DNA from: Tetragonia tetragonoides
Taxonomy: Eukaryota; Streptophyta; Magnoliopsida; Caryophyllales; Aizoaceae
NCBI GenBank assembly: GCA_038025085.1
Contig: CM076153.1
Coordinates: 8,339,501-8,403,500, forward strand
Direction: 5' to 3'
Length of the DNA stretch: 64,000 nt
The notes beneath the pieces are model-generated. The model ran no database searches and had not been told where the DNA came from. It worked only from the letters and a program-made list of their open reading frames with translations. Below, piece after piece: positions 25,438 to 38,200 of the stretch. Position 1 is the first letter of the stretch. Each line of letters starts with the position of its first letter. The position numbers and the translations under genes are program-made.

Positions 25438-26508
25438 GTTACAAAATTTTAGTTCCAGGTAAGTATTGTGAGTTTCAATAGAAACATGACAGTAGTATTA
25501 TAAAGATCCACAGAGGATGTTTTGGTTCCCCTTCTCCGTTTGGCAGGATTTTCATCAACATGGTAGAAGCTTGATTACCTAGTTTTGGTGTAAATATTTA
25601 TGGTCACGTTCTTAGCGCGTAATGTATAATGTGATGAACTGACTGTTTTTCGTCTGCAGCAGCATTTGAAGTGATCGATATTCAGAGTGGTCTATACTCT
25701 ATATCAAGTCAGGTTAGGGGGAAAATAGGAAACAAAACAGAAGACATGTTTGCACTTACAATCATTTACAAGATATTTAAACCTTTTAACTATCTACCGT
25801 TGTGTACATATTTCCAAAGCTTGTGTGAGTTGTGAGTCTTGTGACCATATTAAAACCTGTTATGGAAAGTGGATTGAATCTGATGTAATGTGAATGTCGA
25901 ATCTCAAATGACTAACCCTCGCCAGCCTGCCACCAGTTGAAGCAAGCTAGCCTCTTCTGGTTGCCCTGTTAGCAATCAGATATCATAGACCGAAGGTCAA
26001 TATGGTAGCTTACATCTACATGAGCATATTGTTCAAGTTCAGAACTCGGCTGTTAAATCCTGTTCTTCATAGTTCAAATTATCATTATAATTACCCCAGT
26101 GCCTGTCAGATACATGGATCTTCAACAACTACATAGGCTTATATTCATTGTTCCAGGATTTCAAAATCAATCATATTTGTCAGTGAAACAAACAAGTTCT
26201 CAGGTTCCAAGGCAGATGCCCCTTGATCTGATTAGCTGCCGTAAAGACTAACAGTGTATGTATCTAAAAGAAACTGAAATAAGCAAAGATGAGGCAAGGG
26301 AAAAAAAGAGGACATGATAAAGAAGTTTTATTTAGGTAAAGTAGGATGATAAATTCATTATCTGTAGACTGTAAATACTTTCATTTTTACGCGTACAATT
26401 TCAGGCCACTCCGTTATTTTCTCTTACAAGATTAAGCGGCCACATTACCATATTTTCTATTTCTATAATCATATAAATAAGAAATGATTTCCCAAGTGGT
26501 GAATCATA
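25438..26508. other. Convergent intergenic region
   Basis: About 1.07 kb between the 3' ends of the RING gene (+) and the GDSL gene (-). It probably contains both 3' untranslated regions. I see no gene, repeat or RNA in it. Confidence 0.45.
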
Positions 26509-28245
26509 TCACAGCGCAAGAAACTTCTTCTGGCATGCTTGTGTTATAGGCTGGGGAGGATCAGTTAAGGAGCCATCAAAGATGCGGTTGCTAACCAAGT
26601 GATTTGCAGAATCAGTGAAATGTATGCCATCCCAGCTAATATATTCTGCTGGCTTGCTGCATGAAGTAGCATAAACCAAAGTTCCATTAACTTTTTTAAC
26701 ATTCCAACATCTTAGGCGGGGGTCTTCCGGATGCTTGCAGCAATATCCGTGAGGATCCACGAAACCTGCATTATAGCACACATTCAGAAAGTTGGTTCAG
26801 ACCGTCGATAAACAGTATCACTGAGCTGATCTGCAGATAACTTCTCATGTTCATAAAGTTAATGTCACAGACTCACAGATATGTGTCTGACAAAAGTCAC
26901 TATGCCAAAAATCCTTGGCTAGATTATCTATATGCATGGGAATCCATATTCCGATCCTCAAATAAACTGAATGTGTTGTTCTTTGGCATATAAGCTATCA
27001 TAAGACTTCATATTTTCTACCCAGTTTTGAATTTCTATAAAAGAGCTTATTTTTGTGTGTTGATGAATAACAAGAAACTTTACTCACCCATATCTGTTGC
27101 ATTTTTAAACAGTGAGTACTTAGCAGAGTAGATGTCTACATAAGTAATTGCCGCATCTTGAAGCTGAACCCGAAGTTTGGATACCATATCCTTGAGCTGC
27201 TTGTTGAATTCTTGAGCTACTTCATTATAAGATTTGATACAACCGATTTCATCAGTGTTACTTGTCTGTGGGGGGAAATTCAGGAAAAAAAAGGGCAAGC
27301 ACCCTATAGGACCTGTGTTGTGGATCCAGAACACTCTAGCTCCTTGTTCCCCATGCAATTTCTATAACACAAAAATGTCAAAGACATGAGAAAAACATAA
27401 AGGGGAGAATATTATCAGTAATAATTTGCTAATGTAATGACACACATATTGGCTAATGAGGATAGTCTATTGCTCCGAGATGCATTCTCAAGATTGACTT
27501 GAGGAAGGCCTACGACATATCACAGTGAGACTTCTTGATTCAGTTTGATGCAAAGTTTCCTCAACAGAATTATAATTAGCTGTGTCTTCTAAAGCTATTG
27601 TTTCAGTCTTGATCAATGAAGGCAATTGGATTGATTAATAATATGAGGGACAGTCAGGGCCTATGTTACACGGACTCTTCATTTAAACTAGATTAATTAT
27701 TGTCAGTTCCTTAGACACACAAGAACATGATATGGCTGTGGGATATTTCAAATGAGACCGAAAACACGAATTGACTCATGTCAGAAATCTGAATGCCCAA
27801 GATTATTGGACCAACAAACAGAAACTAGTCAAAACTCAAAACTAAAAGGGCCATGAAATCTCTTACTATACCTGTATTGCATTACTCATTTGCTTGATCA
27901 AATCAAGAATGGATACAATCATCTGGTCCAGCGTGGTCGTTGTCAACTTAAATTGGAGATCATTCTGCCCAATGTCCATTATATAAAGAGCCTTTGAGAA
28001 CTCCTCTGGCCGAGGTAGACCAGTAAGCTTCTCACCTTTGTTATAAAGCTCTGTAGTTCTATCTTGAAACTGTCTGAACTGAGAAAGCTGTACCTTCAAG
28101 GAAAGGGGGTTAAAGCCAGCATCAATAACCTTACCAGTTGCAGCCTGAATAGTTGCTCCACTAGCAGCAAAGTTCGCACCATGACGATAACTTGTACCAA
28201 TTGAATCAAGATAAGCACTTAAATACGGCAGGCCTAATTTCTCAG
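26509..28245 (-). pseudogene. GDSL esterase/lipase, first exon missing
   Basis: Three exons are readable on the minus strand: 27872..28245, 27088..27361 and 26509..26765. Phases match and the last ends in TAG. Encoded features are GLPYLSAYLDSIGTSYRHGANFA (shortened here: GLPYL.., RHGANFA), the block III motif IGQND, GARVFWIHNTGPIGCLP, and the C-terminal catalytic DGIH in SWDGIHFTDSAN. These are hallmarks of plant GDSL hydrolases acting on ester bonds, often secreted. The exon that should carry the signal peptide and the catalytic-Ser GDS block is absent: the first visible exon starts at a good acceptor (CTTGCAG) at 28246, and nothing like exon 1 occurs before the RPN5 exons begin at 28810. 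The remaining exons carry no stops, so truncation may be recent. Confidence 0.8.
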
Positions 28246-29149
28246 CTGCAAGATGAGTGATTTTATAGATTTAGATATTCTTCATTACACTATTTTCTGC
28301 AAACAAATATCCATCCAAAAAAAAAAGAAACACAACTATAACACTTGCAACTTTCTAGTCAAATACACCAACTCTCAAAATCAGCATATGAAATGAAGGA
28401 ATATGATGAAAGCTAATTCGAAAACACTAGCTAGTATATATTCATTACAATAAGTCTGTAAGGAATGTTTCAGTTTTCTATCAGGATTCAGCTTGTTACT
28501 CTAGAGTAGTAACTACCTATTAGGGGAAAAAAAGTACTATATTGGTTTAAGGTATGTCATGAATGTTCTTAAGCTCTGTTACCTTTTCACTTGTGTTTTC
28601 AGCTGTGCCTGGCTTGTTATTATTGGCTTACTCTGTGGCTATATTGTGGTGTTCTTTAGGGAAAGTTGAAGAGTTCATATGACCCCTGATATGTTATGAG
28701 TTACCTGGATACGCGCAAACAGCTTTTCTCCGTTGATCTTATCTATCTCTTGCTCCCTCCTTTCATCCTTTTTATTATGCATCTGATGTGGACATCTGTT
28801 TCTTTTCAGGCTGTGACTGCTATGGTGCAGCAAGCCATGCAGTACATTGATCAAACACCTGATTTGGAAACCCGCATAGAGCTTATTAAGACACTGAACA
28901 ATGTATCTGCGGGGAAGGTAACTATATATTTCAGAGTTAAGCCTGTCTAACGTTGATTTTGTACTAAAATGTCTGTTCTGCTCCTGTCATTTGTCTGCAG
29001 ATGAATGTTGAAATAGAAAGGGCAAGGTTGACAAGGAGACTTGCTAAGATCAAGGAAGAACAAGGACTTGTTGAGGAAGCTGCTGAGTTGATGCAAGAGA
29101 TAGCGGTTAGTATGGATACAAACTCTTTCCATTTTTTAGATATTGTGGG

Positions 29150-29284
29150 TGTCCAGACTTTGTCCGAATAACCCCACGGGCTCAGAAGTTAACCAAGAAA
29201 ACCTCCAACGGCCCTAAGGGGCTCGAACTAGTGACCTTTGCAATTTGTCTCAGAGTTCTTGACTAGCTGAGCTACCCACTTAGG
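29150..29284 (-). mobile_element. tRNA-derived SINE
   Basis: The minus strand carries a Pol III A box, TAGCTCAGCTAGTC (29261..29274), and a B box, GGTCACTAGTTCGAGCC (29220..29236), at tRNA-like spacing. A ~65-bp non-tRNA body follows, ending near GGACAAAGTCTGGACACCC. It sits in the place where internal RPN5 exons are missing. A second, older copy is at 22378..22495. Confidence 0.8.
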
Positions 29285-30629
29285 GTTAGGAACACTTGTA
29301 ATACATTATTAACTTGAATGCATAGGTTTATGTTCTCTATTTTCCTGCAGATACTACAAACACCACAACGACTACCTTGAAATGTGTCGATGCTACAAGG
29401 CTATCTATGAGATACCATCTGTCAGGGAAGATTCTGGGCAGTGGATACAGGTAAAATATGATTCGCCATGAATTTTAGTTATAGCACTCAATATGCCTTG
29501 GAACTTTCCTAACCTGATAATTTTGTACAGATCTTGAGGAAAATTTGCTGGTATTTGGCTCTTGCCCCGCATGATCCAATGCAGTCAAGCCTTCTTAACT
29601 CTACGTTGCAGGATAAGAACCTTTTCGAAATTCCTAAGTTCAGGTATGAGAATTACTGGTCAAGAAACTTTTCTTCTTTTCAAATCAAAGCTCTCTAGAT
29701 AAAACAGTTTATTTTGCTGATTATTGGCTTCTTTGTTGGGATACTATAGAACACTACTGAAACAGCTGGTGACAATGGAGGTTATCCAATGGACAGCTCT
29801 TTGGAATGAATTCAAGGCTGAATTTGGTAATGAGACAAATTTTCTAGGAGGCTCTTTAGGTGAAAAAGCTGCTGAAGATCTTAGACAAAGGGTCATTGAA
29901 CATGTAAGCTTTTCTGTGCATTGATAGGTTTCGTCTTAGTTCCTTCAGTACATTAAGGTTAATAATTATTTTGTGCTCTCTTTCCAGAACATACTTGTTG
30001 TTTCAAGGTATTATTCAAGGATTAGCTTAAAGAGGCTTGCAGATTTGTTATGTCTCAGCGTACAGGTTTGTTTACTTTGTCAGTTTTAAATTACAACCAT
30101 TGCGCTTTCTCTGCCGCTTTCCCTATAAAGTCCCCAGACATGTTTATGTTTTGCACTTTGTTCTGCAGTAAATCCATGTATTTGAGGGCAGCTTGTAATT
30201 TTAGTATGTTTGTATACACCCTTGATATGCTAAAGGGTATGCAAACACTCGTAGAAATGATTGAGTTTAACATGGAATGTTGGTGGAAATGAATCTGATT
30301 TTGCTGATGTATGCCGATTGAGTGTGACTGATCTGTTTCTTTAATCTGTATTCTGTAAGCTTGCCTTAAGTAATTCTTACTGTTACTATCTAACATGAAA
30401 TTTAAGTTGGGGACCCCATCAGCTACTCACTGAAACAAACCGAAAAAGAGTGAGTGTCCTTTCCTTGATGCCCTGTGCCTGCTGAGTAGGATTTAATTTA
30501 TACAATCATAGATGTACGTGCCCTGAGTTATTGTGCTCATTTTGTGCACCTCATGTGAGTCGGGGTCGTTGAAGCTCCCTACATTGTGCCCTTGTGGTTG
30601 ATGTAGATTGACTTGGGCTGCTTAATCTT

Positions 30630-30710
30630 TTTTCTTTTTTTGATTAAGAAAAAGTATTATTAATATCAATAAAAGAAGTACAACCTAAGAGGACAAGGAG
30701 TCCTCAAAGG
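30630..30710 (-). mobile_element. 5'-truncated LINE 3' end (81 bp) with target-site duplication
   Basis: An insertion in the last RPN5 intron is flanked by a 20-bp direct repeat, GACTTGGGCTGCTTAATCTT, at 30610..30629 and 30711..30730 (19/20 match). The insert starts with a T-rich tract and, on the minus strand, ends TTAATAATACTTTTTC plus A-tail, the usual tail of plant L1-type LINEs. This is a dead-on-arrival 5'-truncated copy of a family different from the 6.1-kb LINE. Confidence 0.75.
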
Positions 30711-31229
30711 GACTTAGGCTGCTTAATCTTACCTTGCACTAGATGGCTCTTCCAGCTTGATGTGCTTTTTAGGGGACACTCGAAGATAATTCAAAAGCTT
30801 ATCACAAAAAGTGCAGCAATAAAAATTAGAAAGCCTCTCCTTCATTTTGTTTCTCTTTCCGTTTCCGTTTCTGTTTATTTATTTATTTATAAATTATTCA
30901 CGAAGGATTAGTTTATATACTGACGCTGATTGTCAAATTTCAAACGTGATATTCCCCCATCCATTCAATCAGGTCTGACTATATACTCGATGTAATCTTT
31001 GTCATCTCAGGAAGCAGAGAAGCATCTATCTGACATGGTTGTATCCAACGCCCTGGTGGCAAAGGTAGACAGGCCTGTTGGGATGGTATGTTTTCAGGAA
31101 GTGAAGGACAGCAATGACATCCTCAACTCATGGTCGACGAACCTAGAGAAGCTGCTTGACCTTGTTGAGAAGAGTTGCCATCAAATACACAAGGAGACTA
31201 TGGTTCACAAAGCTGCTCTTAAGGTTTGA

Positions 31230-32274
31230 ATGGGAGGATGGTGTCAGTATGCTATGACATTGCCTGCACTGCACAAGAGTCGTACAACCAGAAAGTAAAC
31301 CCGGTTCTTCTAGTCCTTACTGTTCGTGTTAACTGGGAGTCTTGGACTGCGAAGAAACTGTTTGGCTTCATCCATCGAGAATTGCTTGGTCGGCAAAATA
31401 GTTGTGTTGGCCAGGCGTGCATCTAGAATTTTTCTTTTTCTTGTATACTGATCACATGCTTAACCAGATATCCTCATTTGAGCTCCAATAGCCTGCCAAT
31501 GTTAGGATAGTTTTGCTTTTTTAGTTTATTTTTGTATTGTTTGATTTTCCATTTGTTGGAAAGCCACAAGAAAAAGGAAGGGGTAAGAAATGGATGGAAC
31601 TCTTCCAATTGCATGATATGCTACAGTAACTTTGTTGAGGCTTCTATCGATTCTTGAGGCAGGTAACACCGTAGCAGGCGTCGAATATTTGCAGCCTTAA
31701 TAGTTCCTTTCAGGCGCTCGAGTTTCCTAAATCCAGCCTTTGCAATTTGCATACTCTAATGCCATGATTTGCTTCACTTTACCATGTCAAATGCCAAATT
31801 TAAGTGATTAGTTTTTCCAATATCATAGAAAGGTCTATATTAGAGTGGATTCTCATCAGTGGTGGGGCTGACTATCAAAGGTGATCCCTCCAAAATCCAA
31901 ATTACCACCCCCATTTCCACCTAGTAGTGCAAATAAGGCACCTAATCGAACGGCCGAGATGGAAATCCACATTAATCATTCTATTAGGAAGCTAACTTTG
32001 CCACAGATTGATTGACAAATTTAGGGTGAACCAAGTATTCTATTAACGTAAAATGATTACAGAGCTGTTAAAAAAAAATGATTACAGAGCTGTACAAAAG
32101 CATAAATTCCAATGGAAACACACCCCAAATGAGGACAATATGTGCAAGCTAGACCTTCGACACTTCAAACACGCCAGCTTTGTTGCTAAACACGCCAGCT
32201 TTGTTGCTAAACCAAGGATTAGCTTTGTTGAATCAAGCACGCGTTAAATATGAGGAAGATTTTGTCAAATTTAA
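31230..32274. other. Convergent intergenic region
   Basis: About 1.05 kb between the RPN5 copy (+) and the GCP5 gene (-). Two short local direct duplications occur: ATGATTACAGAGCTGT near 32052 and 32079, and AACACGCCAGCTTTGTTGCT near 32168 and 32188. No gene is seen. Confidence 0.5.
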
Positions 32275-35200
32275 TCAGCCAGGTCTGTTTAGGAAGGACT
32301 TTCCGAGCTTAACTGATTCTGATCCAGGAGCTGTGATCATGTTTCCAGTATCAGATTCGTAGTAGTAGTTGTAATTTAGTCTAGTCACTAAATCTGGCAG
32401 ATGAGGAAAGTGTCCCACATTGAGCTTGAAGGCCAAGACCTGCAAAGCCACAGATTGATAGGAGATATCAAGTCTCTGTACGTATGCAAGCATGATTTTT
32501 GCCATTAGGCTTCTGCATATCCAAATTTGATGAAATGTCCAGACATGCTTTAAAGGGAAACATTAAGAAAGAGATGGGTAGAAAGACTTACTCTGACAAG
32601 AAAGGCAATGCAATCATCAAACTGCTTCTCAATCCGCTCAACTTCCATTTCACATCTGGCCTTGATGGCAGAAACCCCACCACTATTAAGTGTCTGCTGT
32701 ATCGAGTAGAAGTCCAGAGCCAATCCAAGGATAGTGTTGATTCGGCTGGCAATCAATGCCCCCTTAAAAGCAAAAAAAAAGCATTATAATACGAGCACAG
32801 GGCGTAGGCTGGAACATTCCTTACACTTCTTTGAAAAAGATAAGAAAACGGAAGATGCCCACCAGCTTATCAGGAACAACAAAGCATTGCCGTTGGATTG
32901 ATAGCAAGTAAGCTTCATGTACTTCAATCACTTCATCCAGAGAATGAGCAGCTGCCATACCTTGGCTCATCTCACGCCATGCACTATGATAGACCTGCAA
33001 TGGAAAGTGCCAAACAAGACAACACTCAAAACTCAGGCAACCACGACAACCTCATTTGCAAATATAAGCTATCAACAGTTGCCGTTCTCTGAAGTTGATA
33101 AGGAAAGGTCCCCGACTTGACACAAGTCCAGTGGCAGGGGGTGACCAGTAAAAATAAGACTAGCCACTGCTTACCCCTCCCCCCAGCTAAAAATTATGGG
33201 GACCATAAAGCGAGCCACCCCTGGTCCTCATCGACACCCAGCTGTTTATAAAGCTCACATATTATCAATACAACTGTCCAAAACTCCTAATATGCATTTC
33301 AAATTACTGAAGCAGAACTACAACTTCAATGAACAAGCACCATAGATCATGTAGCTTCCAGAAGCAGCCAGCTTGTGCAGTTATGTATTAGATTCTCTGC
33401 ACAATGCTATCAATATGGAGAATGTTAGTAAGGATAGCTTATTAGCTTTCCTCTTTTCTTATTTCTTATCTTTTTCGGGTCAGATGGGAAGGGGAAGCAC
33501 CAGATGAACACTTGCAAATCTCAAGAGAGAATGGGAAGTTAACACATTAAACATCAATCTTTGGCAGGAATTCCCCTAGTAGCATAGAATCTGTTACAAG
33601 TCAAGCCTAAAGTCCTACTGGCCCCATAGGGAGGGGATGCGTTCCCAAAGGATGACACTTCAATCCAATCAGTTAAAGAAAATGTGTGGCTTTGATTAGC
33701 CCCAAAAAAAAAAATCTCTTCTCAGGAAAAAAGAAGGGCATGAAACGAGTTGAGGACAAACAAAAATTTCAATTGGCTGTATGTCATAGGTTGCAACCCC
33801 ATGCAATAGGTTAATGGTTTGGCCCATTGAGTTTCTCAGGATAAAAGCATAATGAGTGAAATAGACAAGTTTCAGATCATTAGGCTGTATTCATATAGAT
33901 ATAGAACACATTAATATTTTGAAGTTTCAGCATAAATATTGGGAGAATACTACACATACGTCATACCCAAAAATGATAGTATAGTCAATACAAGCTTTTA
34001 CATGGAGAAATATCTTACTCTATCCATCACATATTGGTGAAAAGCATCCACAAAGTGCAAAAGTTTCTGCTCCACTAGCCAGTGATGTTTAAAGTGACCT
34101 GTTGCTGCACCTTTTCCCTGTAGTATATCAGCAATGAAATGAAAGTTTGTAAAATTTTAAGAAGCACTGAAGCACTTAAGACTACCCAGGTCAAATCAAA
34201 GACAAACACCGATTTGAAATGTTCCTGCAGCATACATTTTTTCCCATTTATTGTATCAAGACCTCAAACAATAAGATGAAGTAAAATAATAACCTTCCAT
34301 ATCCACCTCCGAGCTTTGTCAAGTACAAACTTGGCACGCTTAACTTTTAACAGGAAATGCATCACCTACAAAATATGTTTGATAAATTAGTAACACGGAT
34401 GCTAACTTTATACTAATGTAACTGTTGAGTATAAAATCTTGCCTGGTTATACTTTCTAATTGCCTCTGCATTAGCAATAAGTTCAAGGGGCCAAGGAACC
34501 TGTGGCATGCATATGTACACACTTTATAACACACAGAGGAAGCAAAAAATTGACAGTGTTATAAACAATTTTAAACAGACCTTGTAGGTAAAGTTAAGTA
34601 CATCAAGACCATTTATGCCCAAGTTATTCTCAGGACTTTTGCGAGGAGTTGAGGCAAAGGTACCAGTGTTGTGCTGATCTTTACCATCAACACCACGGGG
34701 TCTTGCAATAGATACCACCAATGAGTCGGGTGCACTAAGTAGCAGGCCGTCTGCAGAATTGCTGATTGATTCCTATAATGGACATCAACAGGAATTACAG
34801 GATCATCAGATGAAAGAAAGAAAGCGAACACTGGATACAAACTAAACTATAGTTATAGCAGAATACAGATTTAATTGTCAAGAAACAAGAACAAAACGCA
34901 TTTCCCGGAACTGTCTAATTCCCTAAGATAGATCTGGTATATGATGGAATTGAGCAGTTCTAAATGAATAACTGTTTTCCTATGCTTGTCACTTGACCTC
35001 CGAAACCATATTACTATTTGGATAGCCAGACAGCAATTTCAATTGTTAATACCAAGTTCATGATTGTCCGTCAGAGTTAGAAAGTAGAGGGAGTGCTCTT
35101 TTAGATGTTTAGATTCACATTTTGCATCAGGTGCACCACCATCTAGTCATCTTCTGTTCCATCATCAGAAACATAGAGAAACCCTCAGCAAGACAGCAAC

Positions 35201-38200
35201 CCACTATTTTCCAATGTCACACCTAGAAATTTTCAAAATTGTCAAAGGAACAAGTTGTTGTTAGGAAAACTGCACCTGTAATATCATATTCAACTCAAAA
35301 TCATCATCCCATGATTCTCCTCTATCCAGCTTATTGAAAATCACTGTCAAAAAATGCTGGAGAAGATCCCCTGAAATAAAATTCATATTTTTCCAAGTAA
35401 AGAGACAGCGAATATTTATGATGCCACAGATGCAAGCAATTGACTGGTAAGGACAGAAAATACCTGAACCAAGCAAATATATAGCACGCAGCACCCCTAG
35501 CTCGTCCATCAATTTCCAATCCTTGAGTAACTTTGACCGCATACGACTTCCAACGGAATCCACCTAAATAAGAAAAACAAGACCAGAACCTTAAGGACAA
35601 ATCTATACACTTCTAGCCATGAATTCTTAGTGCGACAAGGTTTGGAGCAACTAACCTGCTTCTTAATGTAGACAATAAGGCATTCTTGCTGTATAATCAT
35701 AGGAAGTGGACAGCTCTTTGGTTCAGAAATTTGAATCCAGCGAAGAATTCTCGAGGATAAAGTGCTGTTTTTCTGGAGCGGTAAGAGTTCCGATATCTGA
35801 AAGTCCCCCTGATATCAAATCACAAATCAAACTTGGGAAGTAATTCTAGTCTGTACCACAAATTATGCTTCAAAGCAGGTTTTAAGTAACACACACCTGA
35901 GATAAAGGAAGAACTGTTGGAAAGCGAAACATCATTTCTAAGAAGTTTCTGTCATCTAGAGAACGAACATATTGAGATTCACTGAATTGAAACCCAAAAG
36001 CACAGTTGATTTTCCTGACTGATGAAGCTCTGCTGCCCTCATTGAAAATAGTCTCCCATAAATCCTCATCATTTAATGGGGGAAGATGAGAATTTTTTGA
36101 CAAATTCAAAGAACTCCAGGCAATTTTATTGTCGTTCAAGAACTTCTGACAAACAGTAATAACTGGATTTTCAGGAAAGAAAGATTTCACAGATCGAAGT
36201 TCATTCACTGCTCCGACCCCCAAATTTTCTTCCCTCCCATGAGACGAGGATGTTTCAGCTTTCTTAGAAGATTTTCTTTCCCTTGATATGCTGTCCAAAA
36301 ACTGAACCCAAATCTTTCTCGGATTTGTGAAAGCGGAACTCTCCCTATCTGTTTCATTATGTTTTTCTCTTTCCACTTTGCATCCCAATACACTCGTGGA
36401 GAGAGAATCATCTTGCAAAAAATAATTATAGACACGATCACCATGCCCTATTAGCCCAGAAACAGACACAAAAAAGATCTCCACCAATGTCAACCCAGAT
36501 ATAGAGCGCATTCTGTGCATGTCACCTAGATCAGTGGCAGCACAAGGGCTACAACAGCTGTCAAACTCATTATATCTTCCTACAGTTGACGCTGTCACAT
36601 TTGAACTCATTGGAACATGCCTGATTAGCTGCAGTGACTTCCCAGAAGAAACAATTTCTTTGGCTATGTCCTTAATAAACAATGGGCATGCTTGATGCTT
36701 ACGAGCTACACCTGAAACCTCAGTGTCTACCTTTTGATGTGTTAAGGATCTCAACAGATAGCTCTTCTCCCAAAATTCAGTATCATTGATTGACACTGAT
36801 TTATTTTCATAGAAAAACAACTGCAGGGGAACAGAGCACATATCATGCCAAAAGAAGCAGAGAACACAAGTAAGTGAACTGCAGAGAAAATCAACTGAAA
36901 ATTCATCCAGACTACTTCATACAAAATAAAAGAAGTGAACATATAATTTTGGCCCAGGGTATGAGAACTTGTGAACCAAAAGGCCTTCAAACAATGCAAA
37001 AATTTGAAGCATGACTCCTTGTGAAGAGGCTGCGCTTTTACCAAATAAAGAGTCAGGTAGCACAGTTTTTTATACAGGTCTAGCACTCGCACAGAGAAAC
37101 ACCTCAGGATGTTCAAGAAAAACAATAACCAGAGAAGCTGGATAAGAAACCAGAAAGCAACCATAAAGTCTGCACAAAACTAGTGGAAATGCCAAGCTGA
37201 AACAAAATACCGCAATTTGTTTTAATGTTTCTATAAGTTTTAGTCCACCAATCTGTAAACATTATCTATCATACTTACAACTTTAGAGAAAGTAATCAGA
37301 ATAACTGGTAATTGTTCACCCACAGAAAGACACAAGATCCTGAAACCTTTGTCATTTCTTTTACTTTCCTCCTAACCTCAATACTACCTGGCTACCACCT
37401 TTTGCTTATTCTTATTTTTCTTTCCCTTTACTTCTACAGTTGACACTTTCTTCCTGAAAGGGAAGAAAGAAAAAGAAAAAGAAAAAAAAAAAAGCCAAAC
37501 TCAAAAATCAGAAAGTAGTGCCATTTTCAGGATCTTCATAATACATGCCCTTCACTGTTATTCAACATTTTAGCCTTATTCTCCCACACAGTACCAAGTG
37601 GAGCCAACACAAAGCTCCCCACCTTTTTCCAAAAAAAAGACAGCTCAATTAAGTAGCATCCCGCCGAATATCATGGTGTAACAGGTCCCCACATAAGATA
37701 AGATAATTAGAGAATTAGACAGAATCTCTCTCAAACCTACCTCATTATAAGGATCATCAAGGATTCCTTCATAAATCCACGAGTCAAGACTCTCAATATA
37801 TGGCAATAGACTTCCAATAAATAAATAAAGGAGCATCCTGTATGCTTCTTCCTGAAAACAGCACAATTAATAAGATAGCAAGCAACATCAAAGTATACAT
37901 ATTCAAAATAAGGGGGCCAATAAATACCTCTCCGCCTTGCACAAGACAAGCTTCATTCAGCCTCTTGTACAGAAAGTCAAGGATATGGACAGCAGCTTCA
38001 GCAGCAGGTACAGAATGCAAAGTATCAAGCCAGATCTGTGGAACGGCTTCATGAACTATTTGTAATAAGAATTCGGCTCCTGAGCAAAGACTAAAACAAT
38101 TTAAGCATCATCAGATGTTGTCAATGTGAAACTGTAAACAAATCAAGCATCAAAAATATGAAGGTGTAGGCACCAGTACCACTGGACATTGCAGCCTTGG

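Larger units (their letters stand above)
28810..31229 (+). pseudogene. RPN5: 26S proteasome lid subunit RPN5 copy, lacking 5' and internal exons
   Basis: Exons are 28810..28917, 29001..29105, 29351..29450, 29531..29643, 29750..29903, 29988..30065 and 31011..31229. They encode [71 protein letters not shown], and the PCI-domain end NILVVSRYYSRISLKRLADL to [22 protein letters not shown]5 (PSMD12) is ~440 residues; about 60 N-terminal residues and ~90 residues between QEIA and YYKHHNDY are missing. The exon ending at 29105 is phase 0 while the next starts in phase 2, so splicing them shifts the frame. The gap holds a SINE. I therefore call it a pseudogene although each remaining exon is open. Confidence 0.85.
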
